Positions 63,120-64,000 of a stretch of DNA of 64,000 nucleotides are shown piece by piece. Under the pieces are notes generated by a model. That model saw nothing but the letters and a program-made list of their open reading frames with translations. It was not told the DNA's origin and did no database searches. The position numbers and the translations under genes are program-made. Every line of letters begins with the position of its first letter. The first letter of the stretch is position 1. This DNA comes from Serratia proteamaculans (lineage in GTDB: Bacteria; Pseudomonadota; Gammaproteobacteria; Enterobacterales; Enterobacteriaceae): the NCBI RefSeq assembly GCF_013337185.1, contig NZ_SWDE01000008.1:1-64000 (forward strand), read 5' to 3'.

Positions 63120-63401
63120 CACTGTCAATGTTCGAGGCTGATTTTTGAGCGCATGAGCTTATCGACAAACGAATATTTGCGGTTTCGCCGACCAGGCGGC
63201 AATCGAAGTCGCAGTTTGCATAGGGATTTAGATGGGGGATAACGACTGTTGTGGCCGCTCACTGTCTCGGACACGGCCAATAAGCGGGTAACTAAACGGG
63301 TTTAACAGGAAGGTGCGCGAAGCCACTTTCTCACTAAGAATTTGAAAAATGAAATATTTTTACTTCCAATAGACAGAAAAGCCTCAGTACATCTCCCTAA
63401 T
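63120..63401. other. gene-free gap between the MFS gene and amiC
   Basis: I see no convincing coding sequence, RNA gene or attachment-site duplicate here. The amiC side (about 63360-63400) shows no strong intrinsic terminator. Confidence 0.5.
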
Positions 63402-64000
63402 TTATCTGCGCGCTACCGCACCACCGTTGGCAAAGTACGCCTTGATACCCGCCAGAATAGATTCCGCCACCTGCTGCTGGAAATGTGTGGTACGCAGCTT
63501 GCGTTCTTCTTCGATGTTGCTGATAAACGCCGTCTCAACCAGAATTGAAGGGATGTCCGGCGCTTTCAATACCGCAAAACCGGCCTGATCGACACGATTC
63601 TTATGCAAACGGTTTATTTTACCCATTCGGTTCAGCACTTCCTTACCGAATTTCAGGCTGTCATTGATGGTCGCGGTTTGTATCAGATCAAACATGGTGT
63701 GATCCAGGTAGCGGTCACCGCTTTTGCTTACGCCGCCGATTTGGTCGGATTCATTTTGGGTCTGCGCCAGGAACTTCGCCGCCGAACTGGTGGCACCTTT
63801 GGTCGACAGCGCAAATACCGATGATCCACGTGCGGCCCGGCTGGTAAAGGCATCGGCGTGGATGGACACAAACAGGTCAGCACGCTGCTTACGCGCCTTC
63901 GCCACCCTCACCTTCAGCGGAATGAAGACGTCTTCATTGCGCGTCATAAACACCTTCATATTCGGCTCACGCTTGATTAGCGTGCTTAGCCGGCGCGCAA
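63402..64000 (-). CDS. amiC: N-acetylmuramoyl-L-alanine amidase AmiC (3' part)
   Basis: Only the C-terminal 199 residues are in the window; the frame is open through base 64000 and the start lies outside. This is the zinc amidase_3 domain that cuts stem peptides from muramic acid at the division septum. Zinc and catalytic residues are visible in [12 protein letters not shown] (His) and [15 protein letters not shown] (Glu); the autoinhibitory helix region [15 protein letters not shown] lies between. The segment [19 protein letters not shown] matches E. coli AmiC rather than AmiA or AmiB. Expected upstream, outside the window: a Tat signal and AMIN domain. Confidence 0.93.
   Translation of the reverse strand, partial: ARRLSTLIKREPNMKVFMTRNEDVFIPLKVRVAKARKQRADLFVSIHADAFTSRAARGSSVFALSTKGATSSAAKFLAQTQNESDQIGGVSKSGDRYLDHTMFDLIQTATINDSLKFGKEVLNRMGKINRLHKNRVDQAGFAVLKAPDIPSILVETAFISNIEEERKLRTTHFQQQVAESILAGIKAYFANGGAVARR

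Noticed and set aside
61589-63401. Genomic island integrated at the last tRNA-fMet
   Set aside because: I found no integrase and no duplicated tRNA 3' end downstream, so an integrative element is not supported; only a single extra gene is seen.

Overview
The window is chromosomal DNA of a gammaproteobacterium of the order Enterobacterales. Protein sequences and gene order point to Serratia or a close relative; this is my reading, not a database result. Most genes are close relatives of Escherichia coli genes in the same local order. The differences are a cytochrome c gene next to tilS, a complete cad locus inside the tilS-yaeR interval, a DUF3461 gene joined to yqcA, and two extra major-facilitator (MFS) transporters. 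No insertion sequence, prophage, CRISPR array or integron is visible.

Layout. 1-8.9 kb: an outward-facing rRNA P1 promoter, gmhB, the methionine importer metNIQ behind tandem MetJ boxes, rcsF-trmO, proS, nlpE, arfB, yaeQ and yaeP-rof. 8.9-21.4 kb: cytochrome c, tilS, then dtpC-cadA-cadB-cadC (lysine-dependent acid resistance), yaeR, a thioredoxin-fold gene divergent from a MarR regulator, and a second lysine decarboxylase, ldcC. 21.4-41.2 kb: a long minus-strand block for lipid and envelope synthesis, replication and translation: accA, dnaE, rnhB, lpxB, lpxA, fabZ, lpxD, skp, bamA, rseP, cdsA, uppS, dxr, frr, pyrH, tsf, rpsB. 41.5-46.5 kb: map, glnD, dapD and a DUF3461 gene on the plus strand. 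46.5-61.0 kb: genes that in E. coli lie far away near 63 min: yqcA-truC-yqcC, an MFS gene, the small RNA csrB, syd, queF, ppnN, xni, rlmM, ygdD, gcvA, the small RNA gcvB, ygdI, csdA-csdE, tcdA, mltA. 61.2-64 kb: three tandem initiator tRNA genes, an MFS transporter of the aromatic-acid type behind a tandem palindromic repeat, and the 3' part of amiC, cut by the window edge.

How it works together. The block from lpxD through bamA, rseP and cdsA builds the outer membrane: lipid A precursors, the BAM core and its chaperone Skp, the sigma-E protease and phospholipid precursors. CadC, CadB, CadA and DtpC form an acid-response module that takes up lysine (free or in peptides), decarboxylates it and exports cadaverine. 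LdcC a few kb away is the likely constitutive paralogue. CsrB and GcvB add two global post-transcriptional regulators. I see no clearly new multi-gene system. The least explained parts are the MarR/CxxC-thioredoxin divergon at 18.3-19.2 kb and the transporter with its paired palindromes at 61.7-63.1 kb.
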